NCBI RefSeq assembly: GCF_001584145.1
Contig: NZ_CP013232.1
Span: forward strand, 2,604,001-2,668,000
Length of the DNA stretch: 64,000 bases
From: Collimonas fungivorans
GTDB taxonomy: Bacteria > Pseudomonadota > Gammaproteobacteria > Burkholderiales > Burkholderiaceae_D
Direction: 5' to 3'
Position numbers and translations under genes: made by a program. Positions 17,968 through 27,074 of this stretch are shown piece by piece. Below the pieces are notes generated by a model. That model was not told the DNA's origin. It made no database searches and saw only the letters and a list, made by a program, of their open reading frames with translations. Each line of letters opens with the position of its first letter. Within the stretch, counting starts at the first letter, position 1.

Positions 17968-18849
17968 TTAAATCTTGTCGGCGATGAAGTTATTAAGGAA
18001 TTCACGGAATTCCTCTTTGACTTCAGGATGCTTCAGCGCGAATTTTACCGAGGCTTGCAGGTAGCCGAGCTTGCTGCCGCAATCGTAGCGCGTGCCTTCG
18101 AACTGATAGGCCATCACCGCTTCCTGCGCCAGCAATGAGGCAATGCCGTCGGTCAGCTGCAGTTCACCGCCCGAGCCTGGCTGCAGCGTATGCAGGTGGT
18201 CGAAAATCGACGAATTCAGGATATAGCGTCCGACCACGCCCAGGTTCGACGGTGCGTCTTCCGGCGCCGGTTTTTCAACGATGCCGTGTAGCTTGTGCAA
18301 ACGGTCGCCGGCCGGCGTGCCGGCCACCACTCCGTAGGAACGGCTCTGCACCGGTGCAATCGACTCGACGCCGATGATGCTGCTGCCATAGTCCGCATAC
18401 AAATCGGTCATCTGGCGCATGACAGGGGTAGTTCCATCCAGCAGATCGTCCGCCAGGATCACCGCAAACGGTTCGCCGTGCACCAGCCGCTCGGCGCACA
18501 GTACGGCATGGCCCAAGCCCAGTGCTTCCGCCTGCCGCACATAAAAACATTCGACATTCTTCGGCTTGATCTGGCGCAGCACTTCCAGCAGCGCCTGCTT
18601 GTTCTTGGCCAGCAGTTCGGCTTCCAGTTCGTAGGCTTTGTCGAAATGGTCTTCGATGGCGCGCTTGTTGCGGCCGGTGACAAAAATCATCTCGGTGATG
18701 CCGGCGGCGGCCGCTTCTTCCACCGCGTACTGGATCAAGGGCTTGTCTACCACGGGCAGCATTTCCTTGGGACTGGCCTTGGTGGCCGGCAAGAACCGTG
18801 TGCCGAGGCCGGCGACGGGAAATACGGCTTTGGTGATTTTTTTATGCAT
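17968..18849 (-). CDS. galU: UTP-glucose-1-phosphate uridylyltransferase
   Basis: A 293-residue enzyme of normal GalU length, starting at ATG 18849 ([20 protein letters not shown]). The nucleotide-binding motif [20 protein letters not shown], the [12 protein letters not shown] metal-site region and [20 protein letters not shown] are all present. It makes UDP-glucose, the donor for initiating glucosyl transferases and many polymer sugars. The gene lies 68 bases after the sugar-phosphate transferase gene and is probably co-transcribed with it, which fits a supply role. Confidence 0.95.
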   Translation of the reverse strand: MHKKITKAVFPVAGLGTRFLPATKASPKEMLPVVDKPLIQYAVEEAAAAGITEMIFVTGRNKRAIEDHFDKAYELEAELLAKNKQALLEVLRQIKPKNVECFYVRQAEALGLGHAVLCAERLVHGEPFAVILADDLLDGTTPVMRQMTDLYADYGSSIIGVESIAPVQSRSYGVVAGTPAGDRLHKLHGIVEKPAPEDAPSNLGVVGRYILNSSIFDHLHTLQPGSGGELQLTDGIASLLAQEAVMAYQFEGTRYDCGSKLGYLQASVKFALKHPEVKEEFREFLNNFIADKI

Positions 18850-18917
18850 GCTGATGACTCTTGAAGATAGGTTTGTAAAAAAGGCGCTGCAAACAAGTAG
18901 CGCCCGGCAAACTTTGA

Positions 18918-20336
18918 TCAATAGGCGGTCTTGCCGCTCCATCCCTTGAACGCGGTCCACAGCAGGATCCGGAAATCCATCAGGAAGGACCAGTTCTGTA
19001 TGTAGTGCAGGTCGAACTGCACCCGTGTTTCCATTTTTTCCAGGGTGTCGGTTTCGCCGCGGTGGCCATGGATCTGGGCCCAGCCCGTGATTCCCGGCTT
19101 GACGCGATGACGCACCATGTACAGGTCCAGCAGTTCTTCATACATCTGGTTATGCTGCATGGCGTGCGGGCGCGGGCCGATGACCGACATGTCGCCCAGC
19201 AGGACGTTGATGAACTGCGGCAGCTCGTCCAAGCTGGTGCGGCGCAGGAACTGGCCGACCCTGGTGATGCGCGGATCGCCCTGGGTGGCCTGCGTGACCT
19301 TGTTGTGCTCCTGGTGCAGTTTCATCGAACGGAATTTGTAGATCATGAATTTCTTGCCGTTCAGGCCCAGCCGCACCTGCTTGAAAAATACCGGTCCCGG
19401 CGAGGAGATCTTGATGGCGACGCCGATCGCCATGAACAGCGGACTCAGGGCAGTTAGCGCTATCAATGCAAAAAGCTTGTCCAGCAGGTGCTTGCAGATG
19501 CCGCGCGCGCCGCTGGGAGCAGGGCGATTCAGTTCCACGGTCGGGGTGCCGAGGAAGTTGGTCATGCGCCGGCTGATCATCTGGATCGCCATCGTATCCG
19601 GCACCCAGCGGATGTCCACCAGCGTATTGCGCAGGTGGATCTGCAAGGGCCGCAATTGCGCCGCCGCGCTCATCGGCAAGGTGATCCAGATTTCATCGAT
19701 CTGGTTGGCGCTGACGTAGGCGTGGATGTCTTCCAGCTTGTTGATGCGAGCGATATTGGCGTCCTGCAGGTTTTCAGTCTGTTCTGCGCTGCCGACCACG
19801 GCATTGACCTCATAGCCTATCCATGGCTGCTGCAGTGCGCGCCTGTGCATTTCCTGGCCGGTCTCGCCGTAGCCGACGATGATCACGCGCTTGAAGTTGA
19901 AACCTTGTTTATGCATGCGCGTCAGCGCGACGTGGGAAACGAAGCGGTACAGCAACAGCAGCACCATGCTGGTCAGGTACCAGTACAGCAGCCAGTGATG
20001 CGAGATGCGGCCGATGCCGTGCACCATGCGGCTCATGAAAATGCCGAGGATCAGGACCAGCGCCCAGGACGCCGCCAGCCGGACGAATGTGGCCGAGGCG
20101 GGACGCTCCGGCCAGGCGGTGTAGAGATCAAGCTTGGAGAACAGCATGAACGCCAGTACGCAACAGAAATACAGCAGCACCATGTGCACCGGCGCCGCGT
20201 CTGACAGATTTGCGTGGAAAACGTAATAGGCGACAGCATTGGCGGCGATCGCCAGGATCGCCGTGTCGGCAATCCGCCTTGGGAGCTCCTGTCCCAAAAC
20301 ATACTGGAGGAAGGTCAAGTGTGTTGAGTGTGACAT
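18918..20336 (-). CDS. Undecaprenyl-phosphate sugar phosphotransferase (WcaJ-type)
   Basis: A 472-residue polyprenyl-phosphate hexose-1-phosphate transferase. The N-terminal ~120 residues contain four to five membrane helices; a central Rossmann-like CoA-binding-like part has [17 protein letters not shown]; the C-terminal bacterial sugar transferase domain has [42 protein letters not shown] and [13 protein letters not shown]. It starts repeat-unit synthesis on the lipid carrier, probably with glucose-1-phosphate. Its position next to galU supports this. It faces the same polymer locus although it is on the opposite strand. Confidence 0.93.
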   Translation of the reverse strand: MSHSTHLTFLQYVLGQELPRRIADTAILAIAANAVAYYVFHANLSDAAPVHMVLLYFCCVLAFMLFSKLDLYTAWPERPASATFVRLAASWALVLILGIFMSRMVHGIGRISHHWLLYWYLTSMVLLLLYRFVSHVALTRMHKQGFNFKRVIIVGYGETGQEMHRRALQQPWIGYEVNAVVGSAEQTENLQDANIARINKLEDIHAYVSANQIDEIWITLPMSAAAQLRPLQIHLRNTLVDIRWVPDTMAIQMISRRMTNFLGTPTVELNRPAPSGARGICKHLLDKLFALIALTALSPLFMAIGVAIKISSPGPVFFKQVRLGLNGKKFMIYKFRSMKLHQEHNKVTQATQGDPRITRVGQFLRRTSLDELPQFINVLLGDMSVIGPRPHAMQHNQMYEELLDLYMVRHRVKPGITGWAQIHGHRGETDTLEKMETRVQFDLHYIQNWSFLMDFRILLWTAFKGWSGKTAY

Positions 20337-21160
20337 GAGAGTTTATCTTATTGGACTATCAAAAAAGCGAATGAAGGTCCCGTACTCGCTTTCAAGCCTT
20401 GAACCCAGCATCATCCAAAGCGGTTTTTACAACTACTGCAATGCAGCAAGTTACCTTCAGGAATTATGGTAATCATTAAAATCGATTTAATCAACGTAAA
20501 CATTTTAATTAAATTGATTTTTCGTGAATTTGAGGCCGATGGATTATGTTTTTAGTATTTTTTCAAGGATTTTCTTTGTCGAATGAACATGAAAATGAAT
20601 TGAAGAAAAGTTTCCACATGGAAAAATTGAGCAATGGGAAGCGGCGTCAGATCGAGAGCCTGGATTTCTGGAGGGGAAAATAGGGGGATTTTCGCGGTCA
20701 AGCTGGAGCGCATAAGCCAGGATGCCGGGAACTGCGTTTTTGACGAGAACCGGAACGGCGATTTCAGGGAAATGCAGGTGCTTCACCCTTGCCGATAAAG
20801 ATTTTGCCGCTTGCACGACCCATGGCGCGGCGCACCATCGATCGGGTTTCTTCGACCGCCACGCCGCAGCCTGAAAAGCGGCTGCCAACCGGGATGGCTA
20901 TCGGCGTCTCGGCCCTGGACGGAGAGAACGGTCGGGCTTCGGCCAGCAGCGCCGGCAATTCCTGGAAGCTGCCGCCTCCTTGCGCCAGGCGCATTGCTCA
21001 AGCCGTCCAAAATAGCACAAGCTCTTTACCGCAGGATGACGGGGTCGCCGAGACGGGGTCGCTGCCAGGGTTGTTTTTTTTAAAAGCCTGTGGTTTTGTG
21101 TCTGTCATAGGTAGAATCTAAACAGAGTAAGGCTTGAAGTTAACTGTCCGAAAGAAAACC
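20337..21160. other. Long intergenic region with AT-rich inverted repeat
   Basis: About 820 bases without a convincing gene. Near the sugar transferase start an inverted repeat with 13-base arms and one mismatch lies at 20479-20491 and 20508-20520 (AAATCGATTTAAT and its partner), a possible operator. The 20690-21110 part has higher GC and some short frames on both strands, but none has a good start, a recognisable domain or consistent codon use. The promoters of the divergent sugar transferase and glutamate dehydrogenase genes must be here. Confidence 0.4.
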
Positions 21161-24100
21161 ATGCCCAACACCGCCGCAGAAAGAAAACAGCAAAAACTGA
21201 CAGAGATGGTTGAGTTCGCGCGTGATCGCTTGCCGCCGGAAGTATTTGCACCGATGCAAGCCTTCCTGGTCGAGTATTACTCGCAGGTGGGGGAAGAACA
21301 GGTACTGAGCCGCGACATCGCCGACCTGTACGGCGCCGCCGTCGCCCACTGGCAGTTTGCGCGGCACTTTGTCAGCGGCACGCCGCGCGTGCGCATCTAC
21401 AACCCGCGGGTGGACGAGCATGGCTGGCAATCCGGCCACAGCGTGATCGAGATTGTCAACGACGACATGCCGTTCCTGGTCGATTCGGTGAGCACCGAGA
21501 TCAACCGCCTCGGCTTGACCCTGCATGCGGTGATCCATCCGGTGTTCCGGGTCTGGCGCGACGCCAGCGGCCAGGTCGAAAAAATCCAGCGCGCCAGCGA
21601 GAACGTGGGCAAGGATAGCAAGGACAACGATAGGGCAAAGCTGGAGTCGACCATCCATATCGAAGTGGACCGCTGCACCGAAGCTGCCCGGATGGAAGAA
21701 ATCCTGGCCGGCGTGCTCAAGGTGCTGGGCGACGTCCGCGCCGCGGTGGAAGACTGGCGCCAGATGATGACCGCCGCCAGCGCCGCGATCGACGATCTCA
21801 AGCAGCAAGACAGCAGCGATGCCGCGCAGCAGGGCGAGATCGCCGAGGCGCGCGCCTTCCTGGAATGGATGATAGATGATCATTTTACGTTCCTCGGCTA
21901 TCGCGATTACGAACTGGTGGTCAGCGACGGTGCAAACTACCTGCAGGGCGTAGCCGGCTCCGGCCTCGGCATCCTGCGCGATGCCCTGCGTGTCGCCGAC
22001 GGCGCCGACATGACCAAGCTGCCGGTCAGCGCGCAAGGCATCATCGATGCGCAGTCGCCGATTTTCATCACCAAGGCGAATTCACGCGCTACCGTGCATC
22101 GCGCCGGTTACCTCGACTATGTCGGCGTCAAGCGCTACGGCGCCGGCGGCAAGGTGATCGGCGAGCGCCGCATTGTCGGCTTGTATACCTCGACTGCCTA
22201 CATGGTGCCCACCAGCGAGATTCCGCTGGTGCGACGCAAAGTGGCGAAGGTGCTGGAGCGCGCCGGTTTTGTCCCGAGAGGGCACCTGGCCAAGACCTTG
22301 ACCACCATCCTTGAGCAGTATCCGCGCGACGAACTGTTCCAGGTCGATGAAGACGAGCTGTTCGATACCGCCAGCGGCATTTTGCGCCTGGAGGAGCGCC
22401 AGCGCACGCGCCTGTTTGTGCGGCGCGATGCTTTCGGCCGTTATGTGTCCTGCCTGGTGTTCGTGCCGCGCGACCGCTTCAACACCGAGCTGCGCGAACG
22501 GATCCAGGACTTGCTGCTGGAAGCCTTTAACGGCACCGGCGTCGAATTCACGCCATTGCTGTCGGAATCGGTGCTGGCGCGGATCCAGTTTACGGTGCGC
22601 ACCGAGCCGGGCAGCGTTGCCGACATCAATGTCGAACAGCTGGAAGCGCGCATCGTGCTAGCCACCCGGCGCTGGCAGGACGACCTCACCGAAGCCCTGC
22701 TGGAACAGCGCGGCGAAGAACAGGGCACCCGGTTGCTGCGTCGCTACGCGATGTCATTCCCGGCCGGTTTCCGCGAAGACTACTCGGCGCGCACCGCGGT
22801 GCACGACATCGCCTTGCTGGAAGCCGCGCAGCAGGATACCGGCCTGGCCATGAGCTTGTACCGCCCGATCGAAGCGGCGCCGGCCTCGCTGCGCCTGAAG
22901 ATCTACCGCGCCGGCAAGCCGATGGCCTTGTCGCAGAGTTTGCCGATGCTGGAGCACATGGGCGTCAAGGTCAACGAAGAGCGCCCTTACCGCATCGAGC
23001 TGCAGGACGGCGAACCGGCCTGGATCCACGATTTCGGCATGCAGAGCGCGGACGACAGCGAAGTCGAGATCGACCGCATCAAGGGCGTGTTCGAAGATGC
23101 GTTCGCCCGCGTCTGGAGCGGCGAGGCGGATAACGACGATCTCAACCGGCTGGTTCTGCGGGCCCGGCTCAACTGGCGCGAAGTCACCATCTTGCGCGCT
23201 TATGCGCGTTACCTGCGGCAAGTCGGCTCCACGTTCAGCAATGCCTATATCGAACAGGCCCTGACCGCCAACCCGGCGATTGCGCGCAAGCTTGTGGAAC
23301 TGTTCCTGATACGCTTTGATCCGTCCCAGGCGGCCGGAGCTGAAGCCAAGGCCAAGTCCTTGCTGCAGCAGATCGAAGAGGCGATGGACCAGGTGCCTAA
23401 CCTGGACGAAGACCGTATCCTGCGCCAGTTCCTGGGCGTGATCAGCGCCACCTTGCGCACCAACTATTTCCAGCGCGGCGCCGACGGCCAGCCCAAGCCT
23501 TACCTGTCGTTCAAGTTCGATCCGGGCAAGGTGCCGGGGCTGCCTGCGCCCAAGCCTATGTTCGAGATCTGGGTCTATTCGCCGCGTTTCGAGGGCGTCC
23601 ACCTGCGCGGCGGCAAAGTAGCGCGCGGCGGCCTGCGCTGGTCCGACCGGCGCGAGGATTTCCGTACCGAAGTGCTGGGTCTGGTGAAGGCGCAGATGGT
23701 CAAGAATGCCGTGATCGTGCCGGTCGGCTCCAAGGGCGGTTTCGTACTCAAGAACGCGCCGCCGGCCAGCGACCGCGACGCTTACCTGCGCGAAGGGGTG
23801 GCCTGTTACCAGAATTTCCTGCGCGGGCTGCTCGACCTGACCGATAACCTGGTCGACGGCAAGGTGGTGCCGCCGCAAGACGTGGTGCGCTACGATGCCG
23901 ACGATCCTTACCTGGTGGTGGCGGCCGACAAGGGCACCGCCAGCTTCTCCGATTACGCCAACGCGGTGTCCGCCGAATACGGCTTCTGGCTGGGCGACGC
24001 CTTTGCCTCTGGCGGCTCGGTCGGCTACGACCACAAGAAAATGGGGATCACCGCGCGCGGCGCCTGGGAAGCGGTCAAGCGCCACTTCCGCGAAACCGGC

Positions 24101-26020
24101 GTCAATACCCAGGAACAGGATTTCACGGTGGTCGGCATCGGCGACATGTCTGGCGACGTGTTCGGCAACGGCATGCTGCTGTCGCGCCATATCAAGCTGC
24201 TGGCCGGCTTTGACCATCGCCACATTTTCCTCGACCCGGATCCCGATCCGGCCGCCAGCTTTGCCGAACGCGAGCGCCTGTTCGCTTTGCCGCGCTCAAG
24301 CTGGGCCGACTACAACACCAGCCTGATTTCCAGCGGCGGCGGGATTTTTGCGCGCAGCCTCAAGACCATTCCGCTGACGCCGCAAGTGCAGGCGGCGCTG
24401 GGCGTTAGCGCCAGCGAGCTGGCGCCGACCGAGCTGATACGCGCGATCCTGCTGGCGCCGGTGGACCTGCTCTACAACGGCGGCATCGGCACCTATATCA
24501 AGGCCACCCGCGAAAGCCATGCCCAGGTCGGCGACCGCAGCAACGATGCGATCCGCGTCAACGGCGCCGAGCTCAACTGCAAGGTGGTGGCAGAAGGCGG
24601 CAACCTCGGCTGCACCCAGTTCGGCCGCATCGAATTTGCCCAGAAGGGCGGCCGCATCTGTACCGACGCCATCGACAATTCCGCCGGCGTCGACTGCTCC
24701 GATCACGAGGTGAATATCAAGATCATGCTCGGCCTGATCGTCAGCGAAGGCGAAATGACCGAGAAACAGCGTAACAAGCTGCTGGCGGAAATGACTGAGG
24801 AAGTCGGCCTGCAAGTGCTGACCGACAACTACTACCAGACCCAGGCCTTGTCGGTGGCGGGCCGCCGCGCCGCCAGCCTGCTGGAGCCGGAATCGCGCCT
24901 GATCCGCTTCCTGGAACGCGCCGGCCGGCTGGACCGTGCGGTCGAATTCCTGCCGTCGGAAGAAGAGTGCGCGGAACGCAAGACCGCGAAACAGGGACTC
25001 ACCGCGCCGGAACGCGCGGTGCTGATGGCGTATAACAAGATGTGGCTGTATGAAGAGCTGCTGGCTTCGGATTTGCCGGCGGATCCGTTCATCGCCAGTT
25101 CGCTGGCCGCTTATTTCCCGCAGCCGCTGCGCGAACGTTATCCGGACGCCATGCTGCGTCATCCGCTGGCGCGCGAGATCATCTCGACCTACCTGGTGAA
25201 CACGCTGGCCAACCGTGTCGGTGCTACCTTTGTCCACCAGCTGGCCGACGAGAGCGGCGCCAGCCCGACCGACGTGCTGCGCGCCAGCGTCATCGCGCGC
25301 GAGGTATTCGGTTTCGAGGAAATCTGGCAAGACATCGACGCCCTCGACAACCTGGTGCCGGACGCCCTGCAGGCGCAGATGTTTGTCGATGTCGGCGGCC
25401 TGATCGAACATGCCAGTTTCTGGTTCCTGCATCGCCATGTGCAGGAAGCGTCGATCGAAGCCACGGTGCTGCGTTTCCGCCAGGCCGCCGACCAGCTGGG
25501 ACCGCAGCTGGTGTCGCTGCTGGCGGCCAGCGACGCCGAAGCGCTCAAGGCGAAACGCGATGCCTTGATACAGGCCGGCGTCTCCGAACAGCTGGCGCGC
25601 CGGGTCGCCAGCGCCGAGCTGATCGGCGCGGTGCTGGACATCGCCGAAGTAGCGGCTTCCACCGGGCGCAGCCTGGAACTGGTGGCGGCGGTCTATTTTG
25701 CGCTGGACGTCAACCTCAACTTCGGCTGGATGCGCGAGCGGGCCGGTGCGCTGCCAGTCGACTCGCACTGGCAGACCCTGGCGCGCACCGCCTTGCAGAG
25801 CGACCTGACCGGTTTGCAGCGGGCGTTGACGGCCAAGGTGATCCAGCTGTCGCCGTCGCTCGAGCAATCGCAGGAAATGATCGAAGTCTGGCAGGCTGCC
25901 AGCCGCACGCCGCTGGAACGGTACCGCCGTTTGCTGACCGATTTTCAGATGGGCGGCAATGTCGACCTGGCGATGCTGTCGGTGGCGGCGCGCGAAATGC
26001 GGGCAATCGAAACCATCTGA
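21161..26020 (+). CDS. gdhB: NAD-dependent glutamate dehydrogenase, large (GDH-1600) type
   Basis: A 1619-residue protein, the usual size of the large bacterial NAD-GDH class. It converts glutamate to 2-oxoglutarate and ammonia. The N-terminal ~700 residues are ACT-like regulatory sequence (MPFLVDSVSTEINRLGLTLH); the catalytic part follows with GGKVARGGLRWSDRREDFRT, GSKGGFVLKN and GIGDMSGDVFGNGML; the long C-terminal helical region is typical. ATG 21161 (MPNTAAERKQQK) is chosen; TTG 21134 is an alternative nine codons upstream. The gene is monocistronic or leads into the crotonase gene 55 bases later. Confidence 0.93.
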   Translation: MPNTAAERKQQKLTEMVEFARDRLPPEVFAPMQAFLVEYYSQVGEEQVLSRDIADLYGAAVAHWQFARHFVSGTPRVRIYNPRVDEHGWQSGHSVIEIVNDDMPFLVDSVSTEINRLGLTLHAVIHPVFRVWRDASGQVEKIQRASENVGKDSKDNDRAKLESTIHIEVDRCTEAARMEEILAGVLKVLGDVRAAVEDWRQMMTAASAAIDDLKQQDSSDAAQQGEIAEARAFLEWMIDDHFTFLGYRDYELVVSDGANYLQGVAGSGLGILRDALRVADGADMTKLPVSAQGIIDAQSPIFITKANSRATVHRAGYLDYVGVKRYGAGGKVIGERRIVGLYTSTAYMVPTSEIPLVRRKVAKVLERAGFVPRGHLAKTLTTILEQYPRDELFQVDEDELFDTASGILRLEERQRTRLFVRRDAFGRYVSCLVFVPRDRFNTELRERIQDLLLEAFNGTGVEFTPLLSESVLARIQFTVRTEPGSVADINVEQLEARIVLATRRWQDDLTEALLEQRGEEQGTRLLRRYAMSFPAGFREDYSARTAVHDIALLEAAQQDTGLAMSLYRPIEAAPASLRLKIYRAGKPMALSQSLPMLEHMGVKVNEERPYRIELQDGEPAWIHDFGMQSADDSEVEIDRIKGVFEDAFARVWSGEADNDDLNRLVLRARLNWREVTILRAYARYLRQVGSTFSNAYIEQALTANPAIARKLVELFLIRFDPSQAAGAEAKAKSLLQQIEEAMDQVPNLDEDRILRQFLGVISATLRTNYFQRGADGQPKPYLSFKFDPGKVPGLPAPKPMFEIWVYSPRFEGVHLRGGKVARGGLRWSDRREDFRTEVLGLVKAQMVKNAVIVPVGSKGGFVLKNAPPASDRDAYLREGVACYQNFLRGLLDLTDNLVDGKVVPPQDVVRYDADDPYLVVAADKGTASFSDYANAVSAEYGFWLGDAFASGGSVGYDHKKMGITARGAWEAVKRHFRETGVNTQEQDFTVVGIGDMSGDVFGNGMLLSRHIKLLAGFDHRHIFLDPDPDPAASFAERERLFALPRSSWADYNTSLISSGGGIFARSLKTIPLTPQVQAALGVSASELAPTELIRAILLAPVDLLYNGGIGTYIKATRESHAQVGDRSNDAIRVNGAELNCKVVAEGGNLGCTQFGRIEFAQKGGRICTDAIDNSAGVDCSDHEVNIKIMLGLIVSEGEMTEKQRNKLLAEMTEEVGLQVLTDNYYQTQALSVAGRRAASLLEPESRLIRFLERAGRLDRAVEFLPSEEECAERKTAKQGLTAPERAVLMAYNKMWLYEELLASDLPADPFIASSLAAYFPQPLRERYPDAMLRHPLAREIISTYLVNTLANRVGATFVHQLADESGASPTDVLRASVIAREVFGFEEIWQDIDALDNLVPDALQAQMFVDVGGLIEHASFWFLHRHVQEASIEATVLRFRQAADQLGPQLVSLLAASDAEALKAKRDALIQAGVSEQLARRVASAELIGAVLDIAEVAASTGRSLELVAAVYFALDVNLNFGWMRERAGALPVDSHWQTLARTALQSDLTGLQRALTAKVIQLSPSLEQSQEMIEVWQAASRTPLERYRRLLTDFQMGGNVDLAMLSVAAREMRAIETI

Positions 26021-26075
26021 GGAGTTGTTTTATCTCTAGCTGAAGCAGCCGCCTGGCAGGCAGAAAGGCAAGGTC

Positions 26076-26852
26076 ATGCACACCGTTTCATTCGACACCG
26101 ACGGCGCGATCTGCACCATCACCATGGCGCGGCCGGAAAAACGCAATGCCGTTGACCGTCCGATGGCCGAGCAGCTGCGCCTGGCGTTTGAACGGTTTGA
26201 AGCCGAGCCGATGCTGAAGGTAGCGGTGCTGGCTGGCGCCGGCGGCCATTTCTGCGCCGGCGCCGACCTCAGCGCAATCGGCGATCCCGCCTTGCGCAAC
26301 GAACTGCGCGCCGATGGCGGCGGTAGCGGCCCGATGGGGCCGAGCCGCATGGCCTTGTCGAAACCGTTGATCGCCGCCATCAACGGCTGCGCCGTAGCCG
26401 GCGGGCTGGAGCTGGCGCTGCTGGCCGACCTGCGGGTGGCTGACGAAGACGCCGTGCTCGGCGTATTTTGCCGGCGCTGGGGCGTACCCCTTATCGACGG
26501 CGGGACCGTGCGCCTGCCGCGCCTGGTCGGCATGGGCCGCGCGCTTGACCTGATCCTCACCGGCCGCCCGGTAACGGCGGCCGAAGCCTTGGCCATGGGC
26601 CTGGTCAATCGCGTCACGCCGCCAGGCTCTGCGCTGGCGGCGGCGCAGGAACTGGCGCGCGAGATCGCCGGTTTTCCGCAGCAATGCATGCTGGCCGATC
26701 GCCGCTCCGCGTATGATCAATGGGATCTGCCGCTGGCTGAGGCGCTGCGGCGCGAGGGTGAGCATGGCGTGCCGATTGTTTTCGCCGAAGGCGAGGCCGG
26801 GGCCGCCAGGTTCACGTACAGAGCCGGCCGCCATGGCCGTTCCGAAGACTGA
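26076..26852 (+). CDS. Enoyl-CoA hydratase/isomerase (crotonase) family protein
   Basis: A 258-residue crotonase-fold protein with the oxyanion-hole segments AGAGGHFCAGADLSAI and INGCAVAGGLELALLADLRV and the trimer-forming C-terminal helices. An AAGG ribosome site precedes ATG 26076. It would act on an acyl-CoA, but the substrate cannot be named from sequence. Its neighbours (glutamate dehydrogenase upstream, ThDP decarboxylase downstream behind its own promoter) do not settle its pathway. Confidence 0.88.
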   Translation: MHTVSFDTDGAICTITMARPEKRNAVDRPMAEQLRLAFERFEAEPMLKVAVLAGAGGHFCAGADLSAIGDPALRNELRADGGGSGPMGPSRMALSKPLIAAINGCAVAGGLELALLADLRVADEDAVLGVFCRRWGVPLIDGGTVRLPRLVGMGRALDLILTGRPVTAAEALAMGLVNRVTPPGSALAAAQELAREIAGFPQQCMLADRRSAYDQWDLPLAEALRREGEHGVPIVFAEGEAGAARFTYRAGRHGRSED

Positions 26853-26968
26853 CCAGTCTTTACATTTCAAACCAGCAAGATCCGGTTGTTGTCAAATACA
26901 CCTTGCTTCACTCCTTTCGGTCGGTGTTGCGGGGATAGCTGCGCCTGGAGAAACAAAAGGAAGGAAAC

Positions 26969-27011
26969 TTGACTAGGGTCAATGCCGTCCTCTCTATGAG
27001 CTGGCTAAGAT
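26969..27011 (+). promoter_or_regulatory. CRP/FNR-type class II promoter of ThDP decarboxylase copy 1
   Basis: The palindrome TTGAC-TAGG-GTCAA (26969-26982) is followed by a -10 hexamer TAAGAT at 27006-27011. The palindrome centre lies 30.5 bases before the hexamer, so it would be near -41.5 from a start at about 27018, the class II activator position. The same arrangement occurs before oxlT copy 1, oxlT copy 2 and decarboxylase copy 2. Confidence 0.75.
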
Positions 27012-27074
27012 GGCATCAAGCTGAAGCAATGCAAGAGGTATTGCGGCGGCAGATAACCGATAACAGGAGGAGCA

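Noticed and set aside
20544..21121. Several 70-115-codon frames on both strands in the gap before the glutamate dehydrogenase gene
   Set aside because: They overlap each other, lack ribosome sites, change composition along their length and match nothing I recognise.
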